Notes: generated from the sequence alone by a model not told the origin. Positions 52,449-62,655 are shown, counted from the stretch's first letter. The stretch is DNA of 64,000 nt from Spirosoma sordidisoli (GCF_004138325.1 NZ_SBLB01000001.1:1187855-1251854); one strand, 5' to 3'. Numbers and translations: made by a program.

Positions 52449-54824
52449 ATGCGGCTAACTCTATTTGTCTTTGTCTGGATTTTACTGATTCTTCTCCCCG
52501 GTTCACTACGGGCAACCCATCAGGTAGGTGGGCAGATTGAGATGCGTTCCATCGGCACAGTACCCGGCGCCTATCGAATCATCGTCACCAATTACATGGA
52601 AGCCGGGCGCCGGGCCGATCAGCAGGGCGGAGGAGCACTGGGCATATTCCGCAAGCGCGACAATGGGCTCATGATGTCGTTTACCGTTAGCGAAACCGGC
52701 CAGCGCCAACCTGTTATCTACGCGAACTCCGTCTGCGCCGATCAGCGGAATCTCAGCTTCATCGTGGCCACCTTTGAAGCCACTATCCAGCTCGACCCGG
52801 CCACCTACAGCGACCCGGAAGGGTATTACATCTCTTATCAGACGCGTAACCGCAACGGCAGCATTACCAACCTGGTCAATCCGATTCAGACGGGCTATAC
52901 TTTTTACATGGAGTTTCCGGCGCTGGTTCAGGGAGGACGCCTGTTCGTTAACTCATCGCCCCGCTTTCCGGCTATCAACGGCGAGTATATCTGCATCAAC
53001 GAACCGTTTACCTTTCCGTTCGGTGGTACAGACGCTGATGGCGACGAGCTGCGCTACTCAATGATTACGCCCCTGAACCAGAAAAACGGGAATGGACAGG
53101 GGCAGGGTAATATTGTGGCACCGGCTCCCTACCCCGACGTAACCTGGGCCGCCGGCTATAGCGCCGATAACGCCATCAAAGCCAGCCAGCCGCTGCGCGT
53201 CAACGCCCAGACGGGGCAGCTATCTGTAACAGCAACCCAGCTTGGGTTATTCGTCTTTGCGGTACGGGTCGAAGAATTTCGCAACGGGGTGAAAATCGGG
53301 GAGGTACGGCGTGATTTTCAGTTTCTGGTCGTTGATTGTCCGCCGGCCAGAACCCCTGAACCAACGGTACAGATCATTACCCGCCCCGGCCAGCAAAGTA
53401 CGACGATCTGCCGGAGCGATTCAGCCGTGCTCGAAGCGTCGTTCGATCCTAACTGGAACTACCAGTGGCGTCGTGATGGCGTCAATCTGTCGGGGGCTAC
53501 CAGCGCCACCCTGGCGGCCCGGGCTACCGGCCTGTACACGGTTGTGGCTTCAACAAAAAACATATGCAGCAAAGTCGGTAATTCAGAGGTACTGGCGGTA
53601 TCTGTAGTCGGTAGCGACGCCCGATTAGCCACTGCCGGGCATTTATGCGCCACAACAGGTAGCGTTAGTCTGAGCGCCGAATCGTCCGAAACGGAGGTGA
53701 CTTACCAGTGGTTCCGCAATGGCCTCCCCCTGGCCGGTCAAACCGTCGATTCGCTGCGAACCAGCCAGCCGGGGCGTTACTGGGTTGTCATGACCCATCA
53801 GACACTGGGTTGCCTGTCGCGCACCGACACCGCCGATGTGTCGCGATCGGCAGCGGTTTCGGCGGTTGTTACATCTGAATCGGGCTTCAACCGGCTTTGC
53901 CCGCAAGCGACCCTGAGCTTGCGGGGAAGCGGGGGACTTACGTACAGCTGGCAGTTTAATGGACAGCCCGTAGCAGGGGTTACGTCTGCTCAGTACAGCA
54001 TTTCGGCCGTTGGTTCCTATGTCGTAACGGCCGAAGACATTTATGGCTGTCAGGGCGTGTCAGCCCCGGTCAGCATCACCCCGGTACCGCCCATTACGGT
54101 CCTGCTCGATTCGCTACCGGCCGTTTGTGGTCCCAATGCGCCGGCCTACAGCCTGCAGGGCAAGCCGGCGGGCGGAATCTACGAGGGCACGGGCGTAGCG
54201 GAAGATGAGTTCAGCCCGCTGCGGGCCGGCATCGGGAACCACACCGTCACCTATACGGTAAAACCGGCGCCCGAATGTGCCGGGGTGGTGGCCACCCGAA
54301 CGGCCGTTGTATCGCCTATTCCGACCATCGACTTGGTCGATTCTCTAATTACCTACAAAGGCAATACGTTCGCCCTGACTCCGGGCCTGACCGGTAGCCC
54401 GAATCAGTTTCAATGGGCATCGGGGCAGTATCTGGATAACGCAAACGCGGCCAGCCCAACGGTTCAGTCGATTCAGAATGATATTACCTACACGATTTAC
54501 GTGGCCAACAGCTCCGGCTGCGAAGCGCGGGATACGATCCATATCACCGTATATGCCCGAGTATGGGTACCCGAGGCCTTCACCCCCAACGGCGACGGGA
54601 TGAATGACACCTGGGACCTGCCCGGTATCGAAGCGTTTCCGGATGCGGTCGTGACGGTCTTCAACCGCTGGGGCGAGGTCATTTTCCGGTCCGACAAGGG
54701 CTATAAGGAGCCGTTCGATGGTACGCTCAACGGAAACGTGCTGCCGCCGGGCCTGTATGCCTATACGGTCTATACAGTGCCCGAAAAACCGGTATTACGC
54801 GGGAGCCTGGTCATTGCCCGGTAA
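52449..54824 (+). CDS. T9SS type B cargo: gliding-motility C-terminal domain protein
   Basis: A 791-residue exported protein from the ATG at 52449 (signal MRLTLFVFVWILLILLPGSL). The middle holds several Ig/PKD-like domains (YQWRRDGVNLSGATSATLA; TYQWFRNGLPLAGQTVDSL; YSWQFNGQPVAGVTSAQY). The C-terminal 85 residues are the gliding motility-associated domain: VWVPEAFTPNGDGMNDTW, FNRWGEVIFRSD, PPGLYAYTVYT. This domain directs export by the type IX secretion system. It is probably a surface or secreted adhesin-like protein. Confidence 0.92.
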   Translation: MRLTLFVFVWILLILLPGSLRATHQVGGQIEMRSIGTVPGAYRIIVTNYMEAGRRADQQGGGALGIFRKRDNGLMMSFTVSETGQRQPVIYANSVCADQRNLSFIVATFEATIQLDPATYSDPEGYYISYQTRNRNGSITNLVNPIQTGYTFYMEFPALVQGGRLFVNSSPRFPAINGEYICINEPFTFPFGGTDADGDELRYSMITPLNQKNGNGQGQGNIVAPAPYPDVTWAAGYSADNAIKASQPLRVNAQTGQLSVTATQLGLFVFAVRVEEFRNGVKIGEVRRDFQFLVVDCPPARTPEPTVQIITRPGQQSTTICRSDSAVLEASFDPNWNYQWRRDGVNLSGATSATLAARATGLYTVVASTKNICSKVGNSEVLAVSVVGSDARLATAGHLCATTGSVSLSAESSETEVTYQWFRNGLPLAGQTVDSLRTSQPGRYWVVMTHQTLGCLSRTDTADVSRSAAVSAVVTSESGFNRLCPQATLSLRGSGGLTYSWQFNGQPVAGVTSAQYSISAVGSYVVTAEDIYGCQGVSAPVSITPVPPITVLLDSLPAVCGPNAPAYSLQGKPAGGIYEGTGVAEDEFSPLRAGIGNHTVTYTVKPAPECAGVVATRTAVVSPIPTIDLVDSLITYKGNTFALTPGLTGSPNQFQWASGQYLDNANAASPTVQSIQNDITYTIYVANSSGCEARDTIHITVYARVWVPEAFTPNGDGMNDTWDLPGIEAFPDAVVTVFNRWGEVIFRSDKGYKEPFDGTLNGNVLPPGLYAYTVYTVPEKPVLRGSLVIAR

Positions 54825-54830
54825 AACCAG

Positions 54831-54875
54831 AACCGGGCAGTCGTGGCCAACAGGTACGCCAACTGCCCGGTTTGC
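54831..54875. terminator. Terminator between convergent genes
   Basis: A perfect 11-bp stem, AACCGGGCAGT (54831-54841) with ACTGCCCGGTT (54862-54872), lies between the T9SS cargo gene and the TIM-barrel gene that follows on the minus strand. Confidence 0.8.
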
Positions 54876-54878
54876 TCG

Positions 54879-55769
54879 TTACACCTTTAGTTTCTGTACG
54901 TTTTTGTAACTGATGGCAATAGCCTCCAGCGGGGGGCGTTTACAGACGTCCTGCTCCACAAAATAGTGGGTCATACCGGCTATTTTGCGTGCGTCGAAGA
55001 TGCGCTGAAAATTGATGCTTCCCGTTCCTACTTCGGCAAAAGCCCGTTCGGGTGTTTTTTCCATGTCTTTGATGTGCCAGAGCGGGAACCGACCGGGGTG
55101 CTTTTTGAACAGCGCTACGGGATCCTGCCCGGCAAACGTAGCCCAGTAGAGGTCTAATTCCAGCTGTACCAGCTTGGGGTCAGTACCGCTCAGCAGCACA
55201 TTGTACGGCACTTTACCACCCAGCGCTTTGAACTCGAAGTCATGATTATGGTACGCAAACTGTATGCCGGCCGCCCGGCATACTTCGGCCGACTTATTGA
55301 AGAGGTCGACGTATTTTTTGTAATCATCGAGTTTGGTACGCTCCTCCGGAAAGAGGTAGGCGCATACCATGTATTTCTGCCCGATGGCTGCGGCATCGTC
55401 AACCGCCCGTTTCCAGTTGTTGATCAGCGAGCCTTCGTCTTTCATCATCACCTTGCCCGTAACGTAATGGCCGCTGGGCGTCGACAGGCCCAGGTCTTTC
55501 AGCAGAGCCGCGTATTCGGCCGGTTTTTTACCGAAGAACTTGCCCCCGGCATAGCCGAATGATTCTACCTCTTTATAACCGATCCGGGCTACCTTTTTCA
55601 GAGTCCCGACCGGGTCTCTGCCCATCTCGTCTCGTAAGGTATACAGTTGCAGACCAACTTTCTTAGCGGGAGCTGCCAACACGTCGAAGCGGGACGTCAG
55701 GGCGGCAGCCGCAGTGAGTGCACTCAGTTTCAGGACCTGTCGGCGACCAGGCTTTTCTGGAGAATTCAT
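54879..55769 (-). CDS. Tat-exported sugar phosphate isomerase/epimerase-like TIM-barrel protein (2)
   Basis: A 296-residue protein from the ATG at 55769 with a twin-arginine signal (PGRRQVLKLSALTAAAAL). The barrel motifs match the protein at 26124: VGLQLYTLRDEMGRDPVGTL, AYHNHDFEF, LYWATFAGQDPVALF and LWHIKDMEK. The Glu/Asp/His metal site is likely present. Substrate unknown, probably a sugar or polyol. It is the second such exported enzyme in the window, but the pair are far apart and not in one operon. Confidence 0.85.
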   Translation of the reverse strand: MNSPEKPGRRQVLKLSALTAAAALTSRFDVLAAPAKKVGLQLYTLRDEMGRDPVGTLKKVARIGYKEVESFGYAGGKFFGKKPAEYAALLKDLGLSTPSGHYVTGKVMMKDEGSLINNWKRAVDDAAAIGQKYMVCAYLFPEERTKLDDYKKYVDLFNKSAEVCRAAGIQFAYHNHDFEFKALGGKVPYNVLLSGTDPKLVQLELDLYWATFAGQDPVALFKKHPGRFPLWHIKDMEKTPERAFAEVGTGSINFQRIFDARKIAGMTHYFVEQDVCKRPPLEAIAISYKNVQKLKV

Positions 55770-55897
55770 AGCTATAAACCGGATTACAAAAACGCACCAT
55801 GAAGTCGTACGTTCATCAATCAAAGATAGCTTTTTCCGGATTGTATTGAATTATTAAAAGGTAGCGGGCCAGCTACTTCCCGGTACAGGGCCACTAC

Positions 55898-55931
55898 AAA
55901 AAAACCGGGAAGCAACTGCCTTCCGGTTTTT
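55898..55931 (-). terminator. Terminator of DUF4142 gene
   Basis: A hairpin of AACCGGGAAG and CTTCCGGTT (one-base bulge) with A-rich and T-rich flanks, 31 bases past the DUF4142 stop on the minus strand. Confidence 0.7.
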
Positions 55932-55961
55932 CCGATTATACAACTCAATGTGCGGACTATT

Positions 55962-56618
55962 TTATCGGCCGCTCGATGTATTACCGGACATTTTGTTCAT
56001 CACCTCACGGGATACTTTCAGGTGGGTTTTGACCAGTGGATGAGCCGCCTGCGCCACTTCTTTCAGATTACGATCCGAAGCACTCGATTTGACCTTACTC
56101 ATTACGCCGTCCAGCTTTTCGTGGCCCTTTACGCCACTTTCGGTCACGTACATCCGGTCGAACGACATGCCCGACTGTGCTTTCATCTTGTCCAGTTTGG
56201 CGGTTGTTTCGGCATCGGGAGCACTGGGGAGGGTTACGCCTTTGGCCGACGCAATTTCCTGAAGTTTGGTCGACAGACCCGTTTGCTCCTCCACTTCGGC
56301 CTGGGCCAGTTGACGCACTTCATCGTTACTGGCATTCTGGACCGCCATTTTGCTCATTTCCAGCTGCATCATCCCCCCTTTGGCTACTTCCATCATCAAC
56401 GCCTGGTCGGCGCTCGACAGTTTGGCACTGGTTGGCTGAATAGCGGCTACTGTAGCGGCCCCCTTCTGGTTGGCCTGGTCAAACGATGCTTTGCTCTCAC
56501 GGCCTACCATGCCGGCTGTTCCTGCGTTCATGGTGCCGGCGCTGTTCTGCTGCGCTAAAGACAATCCAGAGGCCGCCAGGACTACGGCCAGACCAAGAAT
56601 AATTCGATTGATTTTCAT
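55962..56618 (-). CDS. DUF4142 exported protein
   Basis: A 218-residue protein with a signal peptide (MKINRIILGLAVVLAASGLSLAQ). The rest is helical and matches DUF4142: LMMEVAKGGMMQLEMSKMAV, DEVRQLAQAEVEEQTGLSTK, and C-terminal AAHPLVKTHLKVSREVM. The family has a four-helix bundle shape of unknown function, present in many Gram-negatives. Monocistronic. Confidence 0.88.
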   Translation of the reverse strand: MKINRIILGLAVVLAASGLSLAQQNSAGTMNAGTAGMVGRESKASFDQANQKGAATVAAIQPTSAKLSSADQALMMEVAKGGMMQLEMSKMAVQNASNDEVRQLAQAEVEEQTGLSTKLQEIASAKGVTLPSAPDAETTAKLDKMKAQSGMSFDRMYVTESGVKGHEKLDGVMSKVKSSASDRNLKEVAQAAHPLVKTHLKVSREVMNKMSGNTSSGR

Positions 56619-56780
56619 AACGTGTTCTACTGAGTATGATTAGTTTATCACTGAGATTTCAACTAACCCGGCAGCACACTGTTCCAATTACTCTTTATAT
56701 TCTATAGGATATTATATAATAGGAGATTTCGGGGCCGTAGCCTCACAATTGACGCCGTATTTGTCGGTACTGGTCCCCGC

Positions 56781-59309
56781 TTAGAATGCCAGCCAGCCCG
56801 ACACTTTGATGGCAAACGGGGTTACGGGAATACCCGTACGGCTCAGGTTATCGCGGTAGGTAAGCCGATGAATGGCGTCGACCCGAAGTACTTTGAAGAT
56901 ATTGTCAATGCCGTACCCAACTTCTACGTACGGGGTACGGCTCAGCGAATTAAATCCTTCCACCGCCCGCCCCTGCTCGTCGGCCGGCGGAATGAGTGCT
57001 ACGTTAGCCGATGAGACGCTGCCAACCAGCACTTTGGCAGTTACCAGCTCACGCCATTTGAGCCGACGCAGGCCGGGAAGCCGGTTAAACAGCAAGCCGT
57101 TAAAGTTGTGTTCAACCTGCGCCGATGCCCAGCGGTCAGCCACGAATTCAAAGAAATTCATCAGGTTATAGGCATTGCCGACATAGAACGACGATTCGTT
57201 ACCCAGGGGCGTATAGAGCAGGGGGTACGGTACCGTTGACGGAATCAGCCCGCCGTCGAGTGTATAGTACGTACGGCCCAACACCCCCATCCGGAACGAA
57301 TGTTTCAGCGAAAACGCCACCCGATGGTAGGTAAAGTCGCTGCCGAAAACCTGCCGCAGTCCCAGCGTATACCGTAACGTGACGATAGGCTTACGGGTAG
57401 CGCCGGCGCTAACGCGTACGTTATCGTTCTGTAGAATAACCTCGTCGGGGGCAAATCGGGTTTCTGAGGTAAGCTCCGTGACCTGGTACGTAGACCGGAT
57501 CGTCTGGTCATCGTCCTGCGGTTGCGGCCGAAATGCAAACGGGAAGAGCGGCTCGAACGAGCGCCGACGAAGAGCCAGCGTCTGGGTGAAGCCACTGCCC
57601 ATCTCCCGCCGGAAATACAGGAGCTTATCTTCCTGAAAATAAGGCCGACGAATGATGCCGAAGCGCGAGTAGGCCGCAAAGAAGGAGTTGCCGCCAATGT
57701 TATCGGCCGATACGCCAATACGCTCCAGGTCGTAGGTTTGCCGATAGCCCACCACGGTCCAGGGTTTGCGGCTGAGAATCCGCTCGATGCCTACGTTGTA
57801 TTTAAACTGCTGGTCCCGGGTGCCGTAGGCCACATACCCGCTCAGCAGCCACTTACGGCTAAAACCGGTGTTGGTACGCATGCCCAGCCGAAACCGGTTT
57901 CCTTCAATGTTGTTGTTGGCATAGGAGTAGAGCAACGGCCCAACGTCGATATGCCAGTTCTCAATGGGTTTATAGCCTAGTACGCCCAGCTTGATAATCT
58001 CGCCGGCCACCTTAATAAACGGCACATTCCGTACCGAGTCAACCACCCGCATCGCTTTCCACTCATCGGCCGAGAGTGAATCGGGGCGAACGCGCTGCCA
58101 GAACGCCACATCGGCCATTCGGTAGTCGTCGTCCAGCTCGATAGACGGGTCATAGAACCCGGCCTCTTTCGGCTGGTTCTCGACAATGTTACGGGCCGTA
58201 GCAAAGAATCGGATCAGCGCGCCCGGTGCCCGTGGTGCGGGTTCGTCGGTATCGATGGTTACCTGTGTCTGGGTCGGAAACCGCACCCCCGATGCCGTCC
58301 GTTCCCACTCCTGCTCGATGTGCAGTTCGTCGACGAAGTTGATGTTGGCCCGTTTGTCAACCCGCGCATCAATCTGCGCCAGCGCCACCTGCATCGTATC
58401 GATCCAGACCGTGCCCGCAAAAGCCAGATCGGCGGCTCGCTTCGGCGTGAATTCGATCTCGTAACAAACCGCATCGCCCAGGGTCATCGTATCCTTCATC
58501 CGGAAGGTATAGACCGTTTCCCACTGCGCCCCTACCGGCGAGGGGATGTCTTTCCGGAGTACATAGAGCGAGTTTCGGTAGAAATTGTACTGCTGGAACG
58601 AAGCTCCCGTCAACTGGGCAATCAGCCCGCCATCGCTCACCCCTACCCCGGTCACGTGCGACTTCAGGACCCGTTCTTTCTGCTTTTCAGGGTTGGTACG
58701 GGCGTAAAAGTTGGAGAACGTTTCGGAAACGAACACCGGTACAGCCGGATTTCCGTTGCCGTCGGTTATAGCTGGAAGTTTACCCAGCAGCCGACCAATA
58801 GGTCCCGGCGACCGACCTTTCCGGCGTTTCTGACTAAAGTTGTTGACATACCCTTCTATCTTGGTATAGCTGTCGTACTGATACCCCGACAACCGCGTGG
58901 GGTCGTACTGGGCGCGTCGGCGGATGGCTTCCCGCATAACCCGGTAGGCTGGGTCGCCCCCTTTGGCATATACCTTTACTTCCTGAAGTTTGGTGGCCCC
59001 CGCTGTCAACTGCGCATTGACTACCTGCGTTTCAACCGGCATGAGCCTGTAAAACCGGCTCTGATAGCCCAGGCTAAGGACTTGCAGGGAGTCGGCCAGG
59101 CGTTTGGCCCGTATGGTATAGCGTCCCTCGACATCAGACGTTGTACCGATTGTTGTTCCTTTGATGGCAATACTGGCAAACGGTATTCCCTCGCCTGTTA
59201 CCGCATCCGTTACGCGCCCGCTGATTACATAAGTAGTCTGCGCCATGGCCAGCCACGAGCAACTAAACAACAGACCGGTCAGCAAAAAGCGTCGTAAAAA
59301 ATGCATCAT
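56781..59309 (-). CDS. DUF5686 protein with carboxypeptidase-like N-terminal domain
   Basis: An 842-residue exported protein (signal MMHFLRRFLLTGLLFSCSWL). Residues about 26-115 are a carboxypeptidase-D regulatory-like domain (YVISGRVTDAVTGEGIPFAS). The long C-terminal part is DUF5686, with RVMREAIRRRAQYDP near its start and beta strands ending in an aromatic (ITPFAIKVSGWLAF-like end). It is predicted to be an outer-membrane barrel with an exposed N-terminal domain, as in the SusC/TonB-plug style. Function unknown. It shares no operon with its neighbours. Confidence 0.88.
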   Translation of the reverse strand: MMHFLRRFLLTGLLFSCSWLAMAQTTYVISGRVTDAVTGEGIPFASIAIKGTTIGTTSDVEGRYTIRAKRLADSLQVLSLGYQSRFYRLMPVETQVVNAQLTAGATKLQEVKVYAKGGDPAYRVMREAIRRRAQYDPTRLSGYQYDSYTKIEGYVNNFSQKRRKGRSPGPIGRLLGKLPAITDGNGNPAVPVFVSETFSNFYARTNPEKQKERVLKSHVTGVGVSDGGLIAQLTGASFQQYNFYRNSLYVLRKDIPSPVGAQWETVYTFRMKDTMTLGDAVCYEIEFTPKRAADLAFAGTVWIDTMQVALAQIDARVDKRANINFVDELHIEQEWERTASGVRFPTQTQVTIDTDEPAPRAPGALIRFFATARNIVENQPKEAGFYDPSIELDDDYRMADVAFWQRVRPDSLSADEWKAMRVVDSVRNVPFIKVAGEIIKLGVLGYKPIENWHIDVGPLLYSYANNNIEGNRFRLGMRTNTGFSRKWLLSGYVAYGTRDQQFKYNVGIERILSRKPWTVVGYRQTYDLERIGVSADNIGGNSFFAAYSRFGIIRRPYFQEDKLLYFRREMGSGFTQTLALRRRSFEPLFPFAFRPQPQDDDQTIRSTYQVTELTSETRFAPDEVILQNDNVRVSAGATRKPIVTLRYTLGLRQVFGSDFTYHRVAFSLKHSFRMGVLGRTYYTLDGGLIPSTVPYPLLYTPLGNESSFYVGNAYNLMNFFEFVADRWASAQVEHNFNGLLFNRLPGLRRLKWRELVTAKVLVGSVSSANVALIPPADEQGRAVEGFNSLSRTPYVEVGYGIDNIFKVLRVDAIHRLTYRDNLSRTGIPVTPFAIKVSGWLAF

Positions 59310-59506
59310 TGAGTAAAAGATGGTGGCATTAGCAGGGTAACCAAAATATAGTCAACAGAGTTTACTACAGATATTATTTTTACATGAACGTTATGAAACA
59401 GGTAGTGGACGGTGTTGATCGTCAACGACTCGTGGGCAGACCAGCCCTTGTAATCGCTACGCTTTCCGACGCCTTTCTGTTGCAGCTGGATAGGCAATAC
59501 AAACAA

Positions 59507-59536
59507 AAAGGCGTCTGCCCGGGGGTAGACGCCTTT
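59507..59536 (-). terminator. Terminator of DUF349 gene
   Basis: A stem of 59507-59520 with 59523-59536 (one G-T pair) with a T-tract on the minus strand, 20 bases past the DUF349 stop. Confidence 0.85.
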
Positions 59537-59555
59537 CGTAGAAAGTTAGTATGTA

Positions 59556-61919
59556 CTAGGCCTGAGCGACCCGCAGTTGGTGACGCAGGTCATCCAGCTG
59601 CTTCTCGGCATCGGCAATCTTTTTATCGATGTCGGCCCGTAGCTTATCGGCATTCTTCGAACGGGCAAAGAATTCGATGTTGTTACGGTACGTAGCGATA
59701 TCGTTTTCGATGGCCGTGATGCGCCGGCGAATATCGCCTTCGCGTTTGTTGCCACCCCCGTCGCGGTCGCCCCGGTTGTAATCCCGATCAGCCCGATCGC
59801 GACCACCGCCACCCCGGGTGGCTTCAGCCTCGCTCTGGAGCATGATCCGCTCTTTGTCTTTAGCCGGAATCTTACCCGTGGCCCCCACCAGCGCATTGAC
59901 AGCGTTGATGTACCGTTTCTGAATCGACTCTTTATCCTTTTTCGGTACGAAGCCGATCGCGTTCCACTCTTTCTTGAACTCGTTCAGCTGCGACAGATCG
60001 GCGTTTTCGGTAGCGGCCGCTTCGATCCGCTCGATGAGCGCAATCTTTTTGGCCAGGTTCCCTTCAAACTCCCGCTCCGTTTCCTGATTTTTCGAGCGCT
60101 TTTTGTTAAAGAACGCATCGCAGGCGGCTTTGAATCGGTCGAAGATCGAGTTCTTTTGTTTCTCTGGAACCTGACCGATGTTTTTCCACTGGCGCTGCAG
60201 CTCGATTACGGTCTGGGTGATCTCCGGCGACTCTTCGCCCGAGGCCAGGATCGCTTCTACCTGCTCGCAGAGTTCGGTTTTCTGACGCAGGTTTTCCTCG
60301 CGCTTGCTTTCGAGCTGCTTGAAAAACTCGCCCTTGTTATGGAAGAACGTTTTGAGGGCCGACCAGAATTTTTTGCTCAGCTCTTTGCCTTCTTCGCGCG
60401 GCATTGGTCCTTTTATGGCGTTCCAGCGATCCTGGAGGGCCATCACGACCTTCGTCTTATCGTTCCAGTCGTTAATGCTGTTCGAGGTGAACGAGGTCAG
60501 CGGTACCAGTTCTTCGTAAATAGCCGATTTCTCTTCGTACAGCTGAGCCGACTCTTTACGCTGCTCATTGGTCTGATCGCGCCGTTTGTCGTACAGAACG
60601 TCGAGCGCAGCTTTCATGCGGCCCCACAGGACTTCCTGTTCGGCTTTTGGTGCGGGACCAATGTGCTTATATTCTTCGAACAGGGCGTTTGCTTCGTCGA
60701 TAGTCTGGCGGGTTACGGGCGTCTCTTCAGCCGCCCTGGCCATCGCTTCCACCTTTTCGATCACCTCTGTTTTCAGGGTCGTATTCCGCTTGCGATCCAG
60801 CTCCTTCAGCTCGAAATAGATATTCCGGTTGCTGTAGTACCGATCGACCAGGGCGTGGTAGGTAGCCCAGAGCGTGGCGTTGTGCGGGGAATTCATGTTT
60901 CCGGCCGCTTTCCACTCGTCCTGAATCTTCTTGAACTCGTTCCAGCTGGTTTTGGGGTCGCCGGCGTTGTTCTCGTCGGTTTCGACCAGTTCGCGCAGGC
61001 GGGTCAACAGCTCGGTTTTAGCCGCGAAGTTGCCGTCTTTCGCCTTATCCAGATTCTGGAAGTAGGTATTTTTGAGGCTTTTGATCTGCTTGTAAAGGTC
61101 GTCGAATCGCAGAACAGCCTCATCATATTTATAGTCGAACCCTTCTTCGGCGCCGGTGTCGGCTACGTAGGCCTGCAGGGCAGCCTCCCGTTCGGCCCGC
61201 TTCATCTGATCGAACAGGGGCTTCACTTCTTTCAGCACCTGATCGGCTTTCTTGAAATCGGTAGGGGTTACCGCTGTCGCACTAACAGTTGCCAGCTGGC
61301 TTTCGAGCAGGGCTACAAAGTCCTGTTTCGAGAACTGACTGTAGTCAGCCGCCGGTTGTGAAGCCGTTTCGTCGGCTTCTTCGGGCTCAGCTACCGTAGC
61401 ATACTGCGCCGTAACCTCATCGGTTTCGGTCGTAGCTGTCTCAGCCGCAGGTTCCGTTTCGGCAGCAACAACAGGAGCCTCTTCGTCGGCGACAGGCGCA
61501 GGCGTTTCGGCAACGGGCTCCTCTGGCACGCTCGTCTCGGCGACGGGCGCTTCGGGTTGAGGATCGGCTTCGGGCGCTGTTTCGGCAACCGTTTCCAGAA
61601 CAGCCTGATCGGCTTCCTGAGGGTCAGCAGCCGACTGATCAACGACCGGCTGGCTTTCGACCTCCGGCGCTACCGACTCATTTTCAGTTAATTCTGAGAC
61701 TGTCAACGTATCGTTCGATTGAGAGGTAGGTTCGTCAACACCACTAGCCTGTGGCTGAGTTGCGGCCGGCGTCTCGGTCGAGTCAGGCGTAGCAGCAGCT
61801 GCCTCGCCCGAATCCGTAGATTGCGTCGTGGTGTCTTCGGGGGTATTAACGGCCAGCGTACCGGTTGCCTGATCTGTAGCGTCCGGCTGCTGGTTTATTT
61901 CCTGTTCTTCGTTTGCCAT
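59556..61919 (-). CDS. DUF349 repeat protein with acidic disordered N-terminus
   Basis: A 787-residue protein. The first ~205 residues are acidic and low-complexity (Glu, Ala, Pro, Thr, Val, as in PEAPVAETSVPEEPVAETPA) with no predicted fold. The rest is a set of DUF349 helical repeats (KTSWNEFKKIQDEWKAAG, EWNAIGFVPKKDKESIQKRY and others), ending in a coiled coil (DKLRADIDKKIADAEKQLDD). DUF349 proteins are widespread in Bacteroidota and have no known function. A pdxH promoter overlaps its start codon on the opposite strand. Confidence 0.88.
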   Translation of the reverse strand: MANEEQEINQQPDATDQATGTLAVNTPEDTTTQSTDSGEAAAATPDSTETPAATQPQASGVDEPTSQSNDTLTVSELTENESVAPEVESQPVVDQSAADPQEADQAVLETVAETAPEADPQPEAPVAETSVPEEPVAETPAPVADEEAPVVAAETEPAAETATTETDEVTAQYATVAEPEEADETASQPAADYSQFSKQDFVALLESQLATVSATAVTPTDFKKADQVLKEVKPLFDQMKRAEREAALQAYVADTGAEEGFDYKYDEAVLRFDDLYKQIKSLKNTYFQNLDKAKDGNFAAKTELLTRLRELVETDENNAGDPKTSWNEFKKIQDEWKAAGNMNSPHNATLWATYHALVDRYYSNRNIYFELKELDRKRNTTLKTEVIEKVEAMARAAEETPVTRQTIDEANALFEEYKHIGPAPKAEQEVLWGRMKAALDVLYDKRRDQTNEQRKESAQLYEEKSAIYEELVPLTSFTSNSINDWNDKTKVVMALQDRWNAIKGPMPREEGKELSKKFWSALKTFFHNKGEFFKQLESKREENLRQKTELCEQVEAILASGEESPEITQTVIELQRQWKNIGQVPEKQKNSIFDRFKAACDAFFNKKRSKNQETEREFEGNLAKKIALIERIEAAATENADLSQLNEFKKEWNAIGFVPKKDKESIQKRYINAVNALVGATGKIPAKDKERIMLQSEAEATRGGGGRDRADRDYNRGDRDGGGNKREGDIRRRITAIENDIATYRNNIEFFARSKNADKLRADIDKKIADAEKQLDDLRHQLRVAQA

Positions 61920-61944
61920 GTTGGGAACGTACCGATTACTTTTG
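61912..61944 (+). promoter_or_regulatory. pdxH promoter overlapping the DUF349 start
   Basis: TTTG (61912-61915), a 21-base spacer and TACTTTTG (61937-61944) match the Bacteroidota consensus. The -33 part covers the start codon of the divergent DUF349 gene. Confidence 0.6.
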
Positions 61945-62013
61945 CAAAATTACGACAATATGCGGATTTTCTTGCAGTTCGGCCGTTGAATTGCCGTTAA
62001 ACAACCCAACAGA

Positions 62014-62655
62014 ATGCCGTCAACAATTAGCGACTTACGGAAAGAATATACGCTTAACGGTTTGGATGTAGACGATGTTTCATCTGATCCACTGACTCAA
62101 TTCCGACTTTGGTTCGATGCAGCCCTAGGTTCGGGGGTTCCGGAGCCGAACGCCATGCACGTCAGCACCATCACCGCCGACGGCCGACCAGACGGTCGTA
62201 TTGTGTTGCTCAAAGATATATCAGCGGGCGGATTTGTCTTCTACACCAACTACGAAAGCCGCAAAGGACGCGACCTGACCGAACGGCCGGTGGCCGCTCT
62301 GACCTTCTTCTACCCCGAGCTGGAACGCCAGATCCGGATCGAGGGCCACGTGGAGAAAGTAAGCGCTGCCGAGTCAGACGCGTACTTTGCCAGCCGGCCG
62401 CGAGGTAGCCAGATCGGGGCCTGGGTATCAAACCAGAGTTCGGTCATTACCGATCGCGACACCCTCGAAAAGCGGCAACAGAAGCTCGAAGCCCAGTTTG
62501 CCGGTCAGCCTATTCCGCGACCGCCCCACTGGGGTGGCTTTCGGGTGATTCCAGACCAGATTGAGTTCTGGCAGGGGCGACCCAGCCGTTTGCACGACCG
62601 CATCCGATACCGGAAAGACGGACAGGACTGGCTTATCGACCGGCTTTCTCCCTAG
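62014..62655 (+). CDS. pdxH: Pyridoxamine 5'-phosphate oxidase
   Basis: A 213-residue FMN-dependent oxidase of complete length. It shows RIVLLKDISAGGFVFYTNYESRKG for FMN and substrate binding, a QIGAWVSNQSSVI stretch, and a C-terminal FWQGRPSRLHDRIRY. It makes pyridoxal 5'-phosphate, the B6 cofactor, from PNP or PMP. It is transcribed from the divergent promoter region shared with the DUF349 gene and ends with a terminator hairpin. Confidence 0.95.
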   Translation: MPSTISDLRKEYTLNGLDVDDVSSDPLTQFRLWFDAALGSGVPEPNAMHVSTITADGRPDGRIVLLKDISAGGFVFYTNYESRKGRDLTERPVAALTFFYPELERQIRIEGHVEKVSAAESDAYFASRPRGSQIGAWVSNQSSVITDRDTLEKRQQKLEAQFAGQPIPRPPHWGGFRVIPDQIEFWQGRPSRLHDRIRYRKDGQDWLIDRLSP

